A stretch of DNA of 64,000 nt from positions 434,001-498,000 of the forward strand of contig JAKLMB010000006.1 of assembly GCA_022813625.1 (NCBI GenBank). Direction: 5' to 3'. Position numbers and translations under genes: made by a program. Source of the DNA: Aaosphaeria pasadenensis. Taxonomy: Eukaryota > Ascomycota > Dothideomycetes > Pleosporales. Positions 1 through 8,734 of the stretch are shown here, piece after piece; the first letter of the stretch is position 1, and every line of letters starts with the position of its first letter. Below the pieces are notes generated by a model. The model did no database searches. It saw nothing but the letters and a program-made list of their open reading frames with translations, and had not been told where the DNA came from.

Positions 1-767
1 AAGCTCAAGGTATGACGTCCAACCCCGCCAGCCCACCATTTCCTCCACCGTAAGAAATCTCCATACCCAAAGACACACAGCTGCACCAACGGAAAGTTTC
101 CCGGATCGTGGTAGGTGGTCTGCAAACCCCACAGTTTACACGCGAGTAAATGTATGAAAAAGACCTAGTCTCTGCAATGGAGAATGTAAATCTTAGTAAC
201 CCCCTCAGACGACGGAGCGCTGTTGCCCGAACGACATAAATTCCTCAGCGTGACACGCAGCTATTCCACCGAATAGGAATATGCCCATGATTTAAAGCGT
301 CGTCCCGGGATCCCTAAGCGCTTTTAATCTCTGAGGTATACTACACCAGGTAATGGTGCCTGACCATAATGCCTACTTTATCCTCATCGTACGCCAATCA
401 GGAACCCATTCGCTATGTTTCACTCGGTGTCGGCCGTCTGTGGTCCGGATGTGCATCGCTCAGGGATGCCCGATGCGAACGTGCAGCGGCTGTTTTGCCC
501 CGCAACTGTGCCTCTGTGTTGTGCATCAGCAACGTTAATATAAGGTTATATATCGAGCTTATAGGCAATGTACGATGTCCCGGTTTGAAAGGTCACCAGG
601 TATTATCATTGAGGCTGTTTAATGACATAGGATTTTGTATTCAGAGAATGAAGTAACAGGTATTCATACGAACGTATACGTATATATAGATAAACATATA
701 AATATTATAATAGGGCATAACCCTAAGAACTGTAGACAAATAACTGTTTTCTTTTGTCTAGATCAAG
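1..767. other. Intergenic region and AA9 promoter
   Basis: I see no convincing coding region here. The open frames are short, lack family features and overlap one another. The part next to the LPMO start is AT-rich (about 655-765) and is the likely core promoter and 5' leader of the AA9 gene. Nothing else is recognisable. Confidence 0.6.
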
Positions 768-1754
768 ATGAAACAATTCACAATTGCCGCTATTGCTTGC
801 TTGGCATCGAGCGTCTATGCTCATGGTGGTGTATACACATACACAATCGACGGTGTCGACTACCCAGGGTAAACATTCCCACATTTGAAAAACAATTCAT
901 TGTCGAATTGCCCCTATACTTAAACTGCAACCAGGTACAAATTCACCGAACCCCCAGAATCCCAATCAAACCTAATCCAGCGCCGATGGTACTACTGGCC
1001 CGTCGAAGACCCCGTATCCCCCAACGTAACCTGCAGCTACGACGGTTCCGCCGTCAAAGACACATATCACGCACCCGTCAAGGCGGGAGGAACCATAACA
1101 GCAAGCTGGTCGAACAATCTCACGTGGGACGACCCCAACGGGCCGTTCTACTGCGAGCCGGGAAGCACCCGCGACTGTTTCTACCGCCGCTGGTACCATT
1201 TCTATGGGCCGTTGATGGCGTACATGGCAGACTGTGGTGGGGACTGTAGTACGGTTGATCCTGCGGCGCTGAAATGGTTTAAGATTGCAGAGGAGGGACT
1301 GAAGCCTGGGTTCACGCTCGGGGATACCGCAGGCTGGGAGCAGAGTGCGCTTTCGAGGCCGGGGACTAAGGGGTGGTCGGTGACGGTGCCGAAGTCCCTC
1401 AAGCCGGGGAATTATATGATCAGGCATGAGATTCTCATGATTGAGTTGATGCCGCCTCAGTTCTATCCGACTTGCGGGCAACTTAAGGTCGAAGGTAGCG
1501 GGACTGCGACTCCGAGTGAGGATTACTTGGTCAAGTTCCCGGGTGCATATTCCATGGAAGGTCAGTGTTGAAATGGTACTTGCAAATCATCTCACTGACC
1601 AATATCGAACAGATCCAGGTATTGCAATCTCTGGTGTCGTATATGGCGAGCTTGGCAGAAACACGACAGTAAGTCTCGAACATCGTCAGATCAAGATGTT
1701 TACTGAATTCGTCAGGAATATATCATCCCAGGACCTAAGGTTTGGACGGGCTGA
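768..1754 (+). CDS. AA9 lytic polysaccharide monooxygenase (secreted)
   Basis: This is a copper enzyme of family AA9 (formerly GH61), which oxidatively cleaves cellulose or other beta-1,4-glucans outside the cell. Four exons join in frame: 768-868, 935-1560, 1613-1668 and 1716-1754, giving 273 residues. Residues 1-18 form a signal peptide ending in SVYA. Cleavage exposes His19, the N-terminal histidine of the copper brace. The second brace histidine is His122 in the YHFYGP motif, matching the family HxGPxxxY pattern. The axial tyrosine lies in QFYPTC, followed by the family end motif FPGAYSMED and a short PGPKVW tail. There is no CBM1 or linker after the catalytic domain. The ATG chosen is the only one that supplies the signal peptide. 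Assignment to AA9 is firm; the substrate is not predictable. Confidence 0.93.
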
Positions 1755-2142
1755 AGCACGTCGTATTACAGTTTGAGATGATGAACCAGAGTGACAAGCT
1801 AGTGATGGGCGTGCATCATCGATAAGAAGTATTTGCAACCTAGTAGTGATTATTTGGCACTGTTGGAGGCCAGTTTCAAGGGTTCAATCCATTGGGGCTA
1901 TCTGCTTCTAGTTAGACGACGCATTTGAAAGATAGATGATGCTCGAAATGTTCTCCTTTTGCTGCGGAGTGCTATGCTGATCTTGAATTCAAATACATGG
2001 TGTGGCCTGTCTGGAAAACATGTGGGAAGAAGAGAGTTGTTGTTCTTCTAGAGCATTCTTTGAGAGGGTCTAAATACCATCGAATGAATGTACAATCACA
2101 TCGTTTGCCCGGAAATGTTCACATCTCTTGCCCTTAGATTAC
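1755..2142. other. Convergent 3' intergenic region
   Basis: This lies between the stop of the AA9 gene (+) and the stop of the next gene (-). It should hold both 3' UTRs. No open frame of substance, RNA gene or repeat was seen. Confidence 0.6.
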
Positions 2143-4536
2143 TCATTCAAACATATCATCATCCTCTAGAGGAGGCAGCGGAGGTATGCTGAAGTCCTCC
2201 ACACTATCCATTCCTTCAATTTGAGTGAACAGCTCCCCATTAGTCAAATTCGTACTCTCCTTTCGCTCTCCAGAGGGGCTTTCCCAGTCCCCATATCCCA
2301 CCTTACTCGGGCTCGGGAAACTCGAAGGGATGAGCAATACAGGAGGTCTATCTGGTGGCGAAACCGCGATTTGCGAACTCGGAACCCTATGAGGCGAGAC
2401 GTCTACACTCGCAAGGCCCGATTGCCGCTTTTTAGGTGTTGCCTTTGGGCTGGGTTGGGAGTTATCGGCCGTGGTAGCCTGGCTAGGGTCCCAAGATTGT
2501 GGTGGAGGTGGGCGTGCTTGTATCGAATTGCGAAACGGAGTGGCTTGATAGCTGAACGGGTCAGAGTCATGGACTGCGCGTGCGCTAGATGAAAGCGGCG
2601 GTCGTGCTTTCTGGTATTGCGAGTAGGACTTCCATTCTGTTCGCAGTTGCTCTTCGGCTCGACTGGAGTGGGAGTGTGTGGTATCCTGACTCTCTCGATG
2701 GCTCCTCGGTAGTGGAGAACAAGGCACTTGAATCGGATTGTGTTCTAAATCAGAAGTTTCTTGGATTGGAGGCGGTGTTAGTGTGAGCTCTTCGTGTGCA
2801 TCGTCATCATTGGGCTCGCTTTTGACCAAAGTAGGTGATGGTTCACGCTCCTCTTTGAAACCCCTGCCCTGTGGAGAAATTTTGGAAGGCCTCAATTCTA
2901 TTGGGGGAACTCTAGGAGACTGTGTCAGTGGTTCTTCTTTGATACGGCGGTTCTTAGAAGAGGAAAGTGGTGCCGTTGATTGAGGGGGTGCCATCTCCCG
3001 AGACAACTTGTGGGGACTCTCCAGCACAAGATGATCATCACCGTCGTTCCATTCTGCATCATCTTCAGCATGAGCGCATGCAAGATCAATCTCGTCCAGC
3101 ATGGCTTGGGTTTCTGACCCAATGTTTCGCCCTGGAATGGGTCGTTCTAAGCGTTGAATGAGTGCCTGTGTATCAGGGCCCACTTCATCATTGAGAAATT
3201 CTGGTTCAAGTTCGACCAAATCATCTTCAGAGTCTTCGTCAGAATCTAATATTGTATTTTTCCTGATCAAAGGAAGAGGTGGAGTGTCCTCTACTGGCGC
3301 TTCAAAGGCCACTCGTTTTCTCCTCGACGGAGTTACATCGGGATTTGGGGCGTTGGCAGCTCGTTCATGCAGCGGGTGACGTCCAGAAGTTGGAGTCTTG
3401 TGCATGGACAAAGGGGTGATTGCGGGTGATTGCGAAGAGGGTATTTCGACAACCCTACGTCGCTCGGGAGTGGCTAGGAGGCTGAACCTTGTCCGGGCGG
3501 GTCTTCGAGGCGTCTGTACTTGAGGGGGAGACGATGAGATTATTGCACGGCGACTTTGTCGTGGTGAATGTGTTCTTCGCTTGGCTGGTGCTTCAATGTA
3601 TTGTGTAGGCTGGTAATCATCGGACGAATTATCTTCCTCTTCGCCATTTGTCTCATCCCGGGTGGGGTTTTCATCGTCCAGCTGATGGGTTTGCTCGCCC
3701 AGCTCAAAAGACCTGTCAGATAACGAGGGCTTCGATACATGATCAAGCTTCATTTCAGGACCTTCGTCTTCCTCCGTTTCATCATCCTCACTATCAGATA
3801 TTACACCGATGGGAGTCAGCCCGGGGATCATCTGCGTAAGTGTTCGCTGCTGTTGAGCCTTCGAACCAGCTTCACCTCGTCTCACTCTAGATCTAGTCTC
3901 TCTCTTCACCGGCCGAAATTGGGGCTCTTCATCTTGTGAACAAGGTAGACGTCCATCAACAAGTTGTGTCATCGTAGATTGCCTTTTCCGTCTTTCCCTC
4001 TTCACGCTCTCAGGCTCCGGATTTGAAGAGGCCGTGCTGGAGGGAGGCTCGGACAGCTCATTGCGAGATCCGTCCGCTTTGGCTCGCGCTTTGGTCTTGC
4101 GTTTTGGCGCTGGTGCTCTCTTGACACGTTTAGATTTTGGTTGCGGACTTCTTGTCTCTCCTTGCGAGCTTGCCTCGTTCTCCTCCATCACGTCACTTGT
4201 GCGCTTCTTCTTCTTTTGCGCAGTTGCTTTCGACATATTGTTCCCTGGTTTCAACGAGCCTGGTGCCGACTCTTGTATTGAGCGACCCATGCCCTCTTCT
4301 TCATCGAATCCAATCTCCTGATCATCCTCCTCATCCTCAGAGTCCTGCACGATGCCGCGGGCGCTTCTCATTTTCTCGGGCAGAAATGTGAGTTGTCTCG
4401 GTTCAGGACCATGCTGTGTGGTACTCCGCTTACGTCGGACCACCTTTCTTCGATCGGGGAAATAAACTTGCTTGGGGACTTTCTTCGATCGATACACTTT
4501 CAAGGGTTTGTCCGAGTCGTTCTTGTGATTCCTCAT
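2143..4536 (-). CDS. Disordered nuclear protein, function unknown
   Basis: A single-exon 797-residue protein whose family I do not recognise. It is almost entirely low-complexity, with alternating acidic (DSEDEEDD, DSDEDSEDD) and basic stretches that look like nuclear localisation signals (KKKKR, KRVKRAPAPKRK, SRRKR). Three related short motifs lie in the N-terminal third: RQLTFLP (about 47), RQSTMTQL (about 186) and QRTLTQM (about 230). The third is followed by GVISDSEDDE (244-253), which fits a SUMO-interacting motif of hydrophobic core plus acidic tail. Many S/T-P sites are present. A double MCB palindrome lies 55 bp upstream of the start codon, suggesting G1/S expression. A role in DNA replication or repair is inference only. 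Confidence 0.75.
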   Translation of the reverse strand: MRNHKNDSDKPLKVYRSKKVPKQVYFPDRRKVVRRKRSTTQHGPEPRQLTFLPEKMRSARGIVQDSEDEEDDQEIGFDEEEGMGRSIQESAPGSLKPGNNMSKATAQKKKKRTSDVMEENEASSQGETRSPQPKSKRVKRAPAPKRKTKARAKADGSRNELSEPPSSTASSNPEPESVKRERRKRQSTMTQLVDGRLPCSQDEEPQFRPVKRETRSRVRRGEAGSKAQQQRTLTQMIPGLTPIGVISDSEDDETEEDEGPEMKLDHVSKPSLSDRSFELGEQTHQLDDENPTRDETNGEEEDNSSDDYQPTQYIEAPAKRRTHSPRQSRRAIISSSPPQVQTPRRPARTRFSLLATPERRRVVEIPSSQSPAITPLSMHKTPTSGRHPLHERAANAPNPDVTPSRRKRVAFEAPVEDTPPLPLIRKNTILDSDEDSEDDLVELEPEFLNDEVGPDTQALIQRLERPIPGRNIGSETQAMLDEIDLACAHAEDDAEWNDGDDHLVLESPHKLSREMAPPQSTAPLSSSKNRRIKEEPLTQSPRVPPIELRPSKISPQGRGFKEEREPSPTLVKSEPNDDDAHEELTLTPPPIQETSDLEHNPIQVPCSPLPRSHRESQDTTHSHSSRAEEQLRTEWKSYSQYQKARPPLSSSARAVHDSDPFSYQATPFRNSIQARPPPPQSWDPSQATTADNSQPSPKATPKKRQSGLASVDVSPHRVPSSQIAVSPPDRPPVLLIPSSFPSPSKVGYGDWESPSGERKESTNLTNGELFTQIEGMDSVEDFSIPPLPPLEDDDMFE

Positions 4537-4889
4537 TGCTCATGGCTTAGAGTCAGAGTCGTTGGCTGCGGGACGAGTGGGTCCTGGGTTGACGCGTCGC
4601 GACGCGTCGAGGGCGGCTTATCGATAAGCATTTCCATATCCATTAAAGCATCCGAATTGATCGATTATCAGCACATCTTTTCTCGACGGGAAAGCAATCG
4701 ATACTGTGTATCTCTTTCAACTCTATTTGATATAATAATAATAGTCATATCATTGTGCACCGAAGTGTTGAAAGAAATCTTCAATAGCCAGATATATACG
4801 CTACCTTTCACAGAGAACGTTGAGGTGCGCACTATACTTATACTTCGAAGGGCTGGTAGTGGTCCAGGAGTCTGAGCATGTTGGAATGT
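4537..4889. promoter_or_regulatory. Promoter of the disordered nuclear protein
   Basis: This 353-bp spacer separates two genes on the minus strand. It serves as upstream region of the 2143-4536 gene and as 3' region of the metal ATPase. Apart from the MCB palindrome at 4591-4608 it is AT-rich (about 4650-4800) without recognisable elements. Confidence 0.55.
4591..4608. promoter_or_regulatory. Double MCB (ACGCGT) palindrome
   Basis: The 18 bases GACGCGTCGCGACGCGTC are a perfect inverted repeat. They contain two MluI cell-cycle boxes, ACGCGT at 4592-4597 and 4602-4607. In ascomycetes MCB elements are bound by MBF (Mbp1/Res-type proteins) and drive G1/S transcription of DNA replication and repair genes. 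The site lies 55 bp upstream of the start codon of the minus-strand gene. Confidence 0.65.
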
Positions 4890-7583
4890 TCAATTCCCAT
4901 CTCCCTGTCGCCACTCCATACCTCTATATTCTCGTGCAAAATCAATCCACCGAAGCTGAAACGCAATGATTACCACTGGAACAACACTGACAAGCTCACC
5001 CAGACCTGCCCAGCGCGGATCGATTCTGAACTTTACGAAAGCTCCAGCTGCCATGAGAACAGCTAGAATGTTGTATATGAAAGACCAACCGAAATTGAGC
5101 ATGATTCGTGTGTATGCAGCCTGAGATAGGTCGAGCAGAATGAGGATATCGTACAAGCGAGCGGTCATAAGGATCACATCTGCGGCACTTTTCGCAACAT
5201 CGGAGCCCTGGTTGATATGTACTCCGACGTCTGCCTGTTTAAGGGCCACGGAGTCATTGGTTCCATCACCACAAAATAGAACCACCCCGCCTTTGTACTG
5301 GATATCGTGGATGTAATCTTTTTTGTCTCCAGGTTTGGCCCTCCATCGAGTATGAGACTTGGGAACGCCAATGGTGTGGGCTATGTCATTGACAGCACCT
5401 TCTCCGTCACCACTGATCATGTGTACCACGAGACCGAGATCAAGGAGTCGTTGTATGACGCTATTTGCGTTTGAACGTACAGTATCTCGAAGACGAAAGG
5501 TTGCGCTGTGCTCTCCATCAATGGTAATACAAAGCTGAGTATCGTGATTGTCGAGCACAGAGAGTCCAAGCCATTCTGGATTGCCGGCGCGAACCTCCAG
5601 GTTATTCAGCTCACACACACCTATAACACCGCATCCAGGTACGCTTTTGATGTCTCTCATTGTGACTGGGTAAAGTCGATTGTGGCCGTCCTTCCAGGTT
5701 TCATCTTGCAACCAGCTTACAACCCCGCGAGCAACAGGATGCTTGTCGTTCTCCAAAAGTCCCGATATCATAGCCCTAAGGTCACTATGATCATTGTGAA
5801 AAGTTGCCTCTATGACCTGTAGAGTACCGCTTGTCAGCGTGCCAGTCTTGTCGAATACCACATCAGTAATGCCACGGGCAACTTCGAGTTTCTGTGGGTC
5901 TCTGAAAATGATTCCATATCGTGCTGAGACACCGCCAGCAATAAGTACAACCATAGGTACTGCAAGTCCAATGGCGCATGGGCAGGATACTATAAGAGTG
6001 GCGATGGTATAGGTAATTGCAACCATTGTGCTGCGTTGCCAATCATCGTGATAGTGAAAGTGGCTTATAAACATCCATAATAGGAAAACGACAATGCCGA
6101 TGATGGAGATGACTGGGACAAACCATTCAGCCACTTGGTCAGCAAGTACCTGAATTTTAGGTTTCGTGAATTCCGCGTCCTCAACCATCTTGGCTATGGT
6201 GCTGATAGAGTTCTCATGGGGAAGTTTCGTTATGGCCACAATAAGTTGACCAGTGCCGTTGATCGTGCCCGCACGCACATACTGACCAAGCCCCTTCGCA
6301 ACAGGGACAGTCTCTCCTGTAGTCATTGACTCGTCTACTTCGGAGCCACCATATAGTACCTTCCCGTCAGTAACAATGCGTGTGTGTGGCGGGACTCTGA
6401 TTATATCGCAATATTGAAGCAGGCGAGCATCGATCTGGCGAACCTCTCGCGTGGGACCGATAGGTCCACCCGGTTCCAGTATCAATGCATAGTTCGATTG
6501 CAAAGACCTTACTGAAACCAATTTTGCTGCTCTGAGACGTGAGAATTCGCTGATTGTACGACCAAGAAGTATAAGAACGGTTAGCAAGGTGGAAGTCTCA
6601 AAGAATGAGCCGATTTCGAGGGGCCGTCCAGCGATGAGGAATGCGTACGAGACGACGCTAAATACATAGGCCATCGATGTACTAAGTGCTATGAGGAGGT
6701 CCATGTTGAAAAGGTGCGAGTGCACCAACGTACGTAAGCCACTAGGCACAAACTCTTCGAGGGAAACAGCTTGAACAACAGTTGCCAGAGCAAGAGATAG
6801 ATGATGATAGATGATCCCGCGAGTGTGCGACCAGGCAAACACAAGCACTGGAACTGTCATCAGAAGAGTAACAATGAAAAGGGAGAATGCCCGCTTGGTT
6901 TCTTCTAGTCCGACCGCAGAGCTACCATTGGGTTCTGCTTGGGCAAGTCGTATGTCCTGATTTGGGGCAAGATGTTGATAGTATTCGAAAACATCGCGTG
7001 CTCCAATACGGCTGGCGTCATAGTGTATTCGAACCGTCTTTAGAGAAGGGAATCCTATGGTACGTTGATCAATAATGCGAGCTGGATAGTGTGGAGACCG
7101 TGAGTTTGAAGTGGCAGGTGTTCCAAAAGTTGGTGCTTTCATCGCTCCTTGTCTGCTGAGAATCTTAGTAGGGCTCCATGACATTTTCTCCTCCGCAGAC
7201 TCGATGAGGGTGACACCATAAGGCCTTCCAGCATGATGAATATCCGTGGGGTCGGCGACGAGCAGATCTAATATTTGGCCGGTAGGTTGTTCATGTACTG
7301 CATAAGTATATCCAGTCGATTTGCTCAAATAGGATATAACTGCAGGCACAGAACTACGGCTGACGTCCAGATCAAATTCCACTCTTGCGAGAACTATGTT
7401 CACTTGGCTATTCGCAACAGCTGGATATTGACGTAGCGCTTTCGATATGCCGGTCTCACAACAGCCACATTTGAGACCACCGACAGTCAAGACAACGCGT
7501 TCGAGGATCTTGGGACCGCACTCCAGATCAATTTCGCTATTGTTTAGTGCTGAACTGCCGTCTTTCTCCCGCTCGAACCCCAT
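4890..7583 (-). CDS. P1B-type heavy-metal (copper-like) transporting ATPase
   Basis: An ATP-driven metal pump; the 897 residues counted here run from the ATG at 7583. An N-terminal HMA domain has GLKCGCC (residues 36-42), a CxxC site in which the usual Met is Leu. Four membrane spans, the actuator loop (TGETVP), a span pair, and the CPC motif SCPCAIG (about 533) follow. Next come the phosphorylation motif DKTGTLT (about 576), the HP motif of the nucleotide domain (DKHPVARG), the hinge GDGTND (about 772), and two final spans. The YN pair of span 7 is present, but span 8 lacks the M-x-x-S-S signature of Cu+ pumps and reads ELVSVVPVV. Exact metal specificity is therefore uncertain. The reading frame can be extended 5' through an intron (next entry). 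It may act at the Golgi (Ccc2-like) or the plasma membrane (Pca1/CrpA-like). Confidence 0.93.
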   Translation of the reverse strand: MGFEREKDGSSALNNSEIDLECGPKILERVVLTVGGLKCGCCETGISKALRQYPAVANSQVNIVLARVEFDLDVSRSSVPAVISYLSKSTGYTYAVHEQPTGQILDLLVADPTDIHHAGRPYGVTLIESAEEKMSWSPTKILSRQGAMKAPTFGTPATSNSRSPHYPARIIDQRTIGFPSLKTVRIHYDASRIGARDVFEYYQHLAPNQDIRLAQAEPNGSSAVGLEETKRAFSLFIVTLLMTVPVLVFAWSHTRGIIYHHLSLALATVVQAVSLEEFVPSGLRTLVHSHLFNMDLLIALSTSMAYVFSVVSYAFLIAGRPLEIGSFFETSTLLTVLILLGRTISEFSRLRAAKLVSVRSLQSNYALILEPGGPIGPTREVRQIDARLLQYCDIIRVPPHTRIVTDGKVLYGGSEVDESMTTGETVPVAKGLGQYVRAGTINGTGQLIVAITKLPHENSISTIAKMVEDAEFTKPKIQVLADQVAEWFVPVISIIGIVVFLLWMFISHFHYHDDWQRSTMVAITYTIATLIVSCPCAIGLAVPMVVLIAGGVSARYGIIFRDPQKLEVARGITDVVFDKTGTLTSGTLQVIEATFHNDHSDLRAMISGLLENDKHPVARGVVSWLQDETWKDGHNRLYPVTMRDIKSVPGCGVIGVCELNNLEVRAGNPEWLGLSVLDNHDTQLCITIDGEHSATFRLRDTVRSNANSVIQRLLDLGLVVHMISGDGEGAVNDIAHTIGVPKSHTRWRAKPGDKKDYIHDIQYKGGVVLFCGDGTNDSVALKQADVGVHINQGSDVAKSAADVILMTARLYDILILLDLSQAAYTRIMLNFGWSFIYNILAVLMAAGAFVKFRIDPRWAGLGELVSVVPVVIIAFQLRWIDFAREYRGMEWRQGDGN

Positions 7584-7962
7584 TTTTGATTTTGATGAAC
7601 AACAATGACTGGGCTGTATGTCGTCACGATTCAGACCTGCAAACCTGTAAATATCGCAAAAGCAGAGGGAAGATGGTAATCGATAAGCTGCTACAGATTT
7701 TACAGCAAATTTGTCATCGGGTCAACCCACAGCTAGTTTCACACTCGAGTGTTTGTCCAGTAGAATAGATGCTGCTCGTATGCTCGTGGATATGTTTAAT
7801 ATCTGATATGAATGATGAAGATAAAGGGCGTGTGTAAGTTGCACTTCCCGACGTCCTTATCTTCTCACTGTCTTCGGTGATTTCGATGCCTTTGTTGGCG
7901 ATGTCGGGGGTCAGGTTTGTAGTGTTGTTGTGGTCTGTATTGCTCTTGTGGGAGTTTGCCAT
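7584..7962 (-). CDS. Probable 5' exon of the metal ATPase gene
   Basis: The ATPase frame stays open upstream of its first ATG to an acceptor (TTTACAG, exon from 7644). It adds a Cys-containing stretch that includes HCCSSKSK. A small ATG-started open frame at 7962-7714 ends close by. Joining it at a phase-2 donor, either after 7745 (GA|GTGTGA) or after 7727 (GG|GTTGAC), restores one frame of 990 or 996 residues. Neither donor is strong, so the true start could be 7583 or 7962. The added segment is polar and has no clear domain. If real, it gives the pump extra cysteines for metal sensing, as seen in other fungal P1B ATPases. Confidence 0.4.
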
Positions 7963-8734
7963 TTTTTGGGTTTGCTATTGCGATTACGGGTGACGATTTG
8001 AGAAGGACCATTCCATCAATCAAGAAACAATGACTTATTGATTTGAAACAAGGCAGTCACGCCTATTTGTGTGTTTCTTTCTATAAACCTTATATGGTTC
8101 GAGACTTGAGAAACATCCGATCAATATTCCAAATAAGAAGAAGTAGAATGTTCTACTGCAGCTACCCGCGTAGTTCCATGCCACAACCTTCGTGTCTGCA
8201 TGACACAATTGCTTCCGTCCGTCTCGTTTTCCTTTTCGTCCAACGTTTCATCCCGGGGATTAGGTTATAATTTGAAGTAAGTGGCTAGCCGTAGAAACAT
8301 GGTATCTTCATGTTGACATCGGTTGACCTGCAACTCGACCACCCGTGTAAGAATTCGGGTTGATACCTGATGAATTGAAGAATAGCGGCCTCTTTTAGAT
8401 CAAATACCTAAGATACATCTGTAGTGATATGAATCCTGTTGGATGCCTTAATGATGCCGAACGCGACTATCACGTGATCACGCGGCTATGTGTTCTCGAA
8501 AGATGACGCAAGATCGACCTAGTCGAGTCACACACCACTCATCACTCAACCTTCACCACTCGGTGCTTGCCAGCGCATTCTAGTCACGAACAGCTGTTCA
8601 CGGGCATTTTGGATACATTCGGCTCGGACGGGTAATCGCATAATGGTCACAGCTTGTACAGACGACACTCACGCTCCATCTTGTCGCTACCGATAGGCAT
8701 CCGCTCCACACAGTGATACGTCCGCACGGTTAGC
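7963..8734. promoter_or_regulatory. rad4: Divergent promoter, metal ATPase / rad4
   Basis: No gene is seen in this 772-bp gap between two divergently transcribed genes. It contains an E-box palindrome ATCACGTGAT (8469-8478, CACGTG core at 8471-8476). The part close to the Rad4 start is C-rich and likely holds the transcription start and 5' leader. Confidence 0.5.

Noticed and set aside
972..1481. Antisense frame across the AA9 gene
   Set aside because: The sense strand encodes a complete LPMO with signal peptide and copper ligands.
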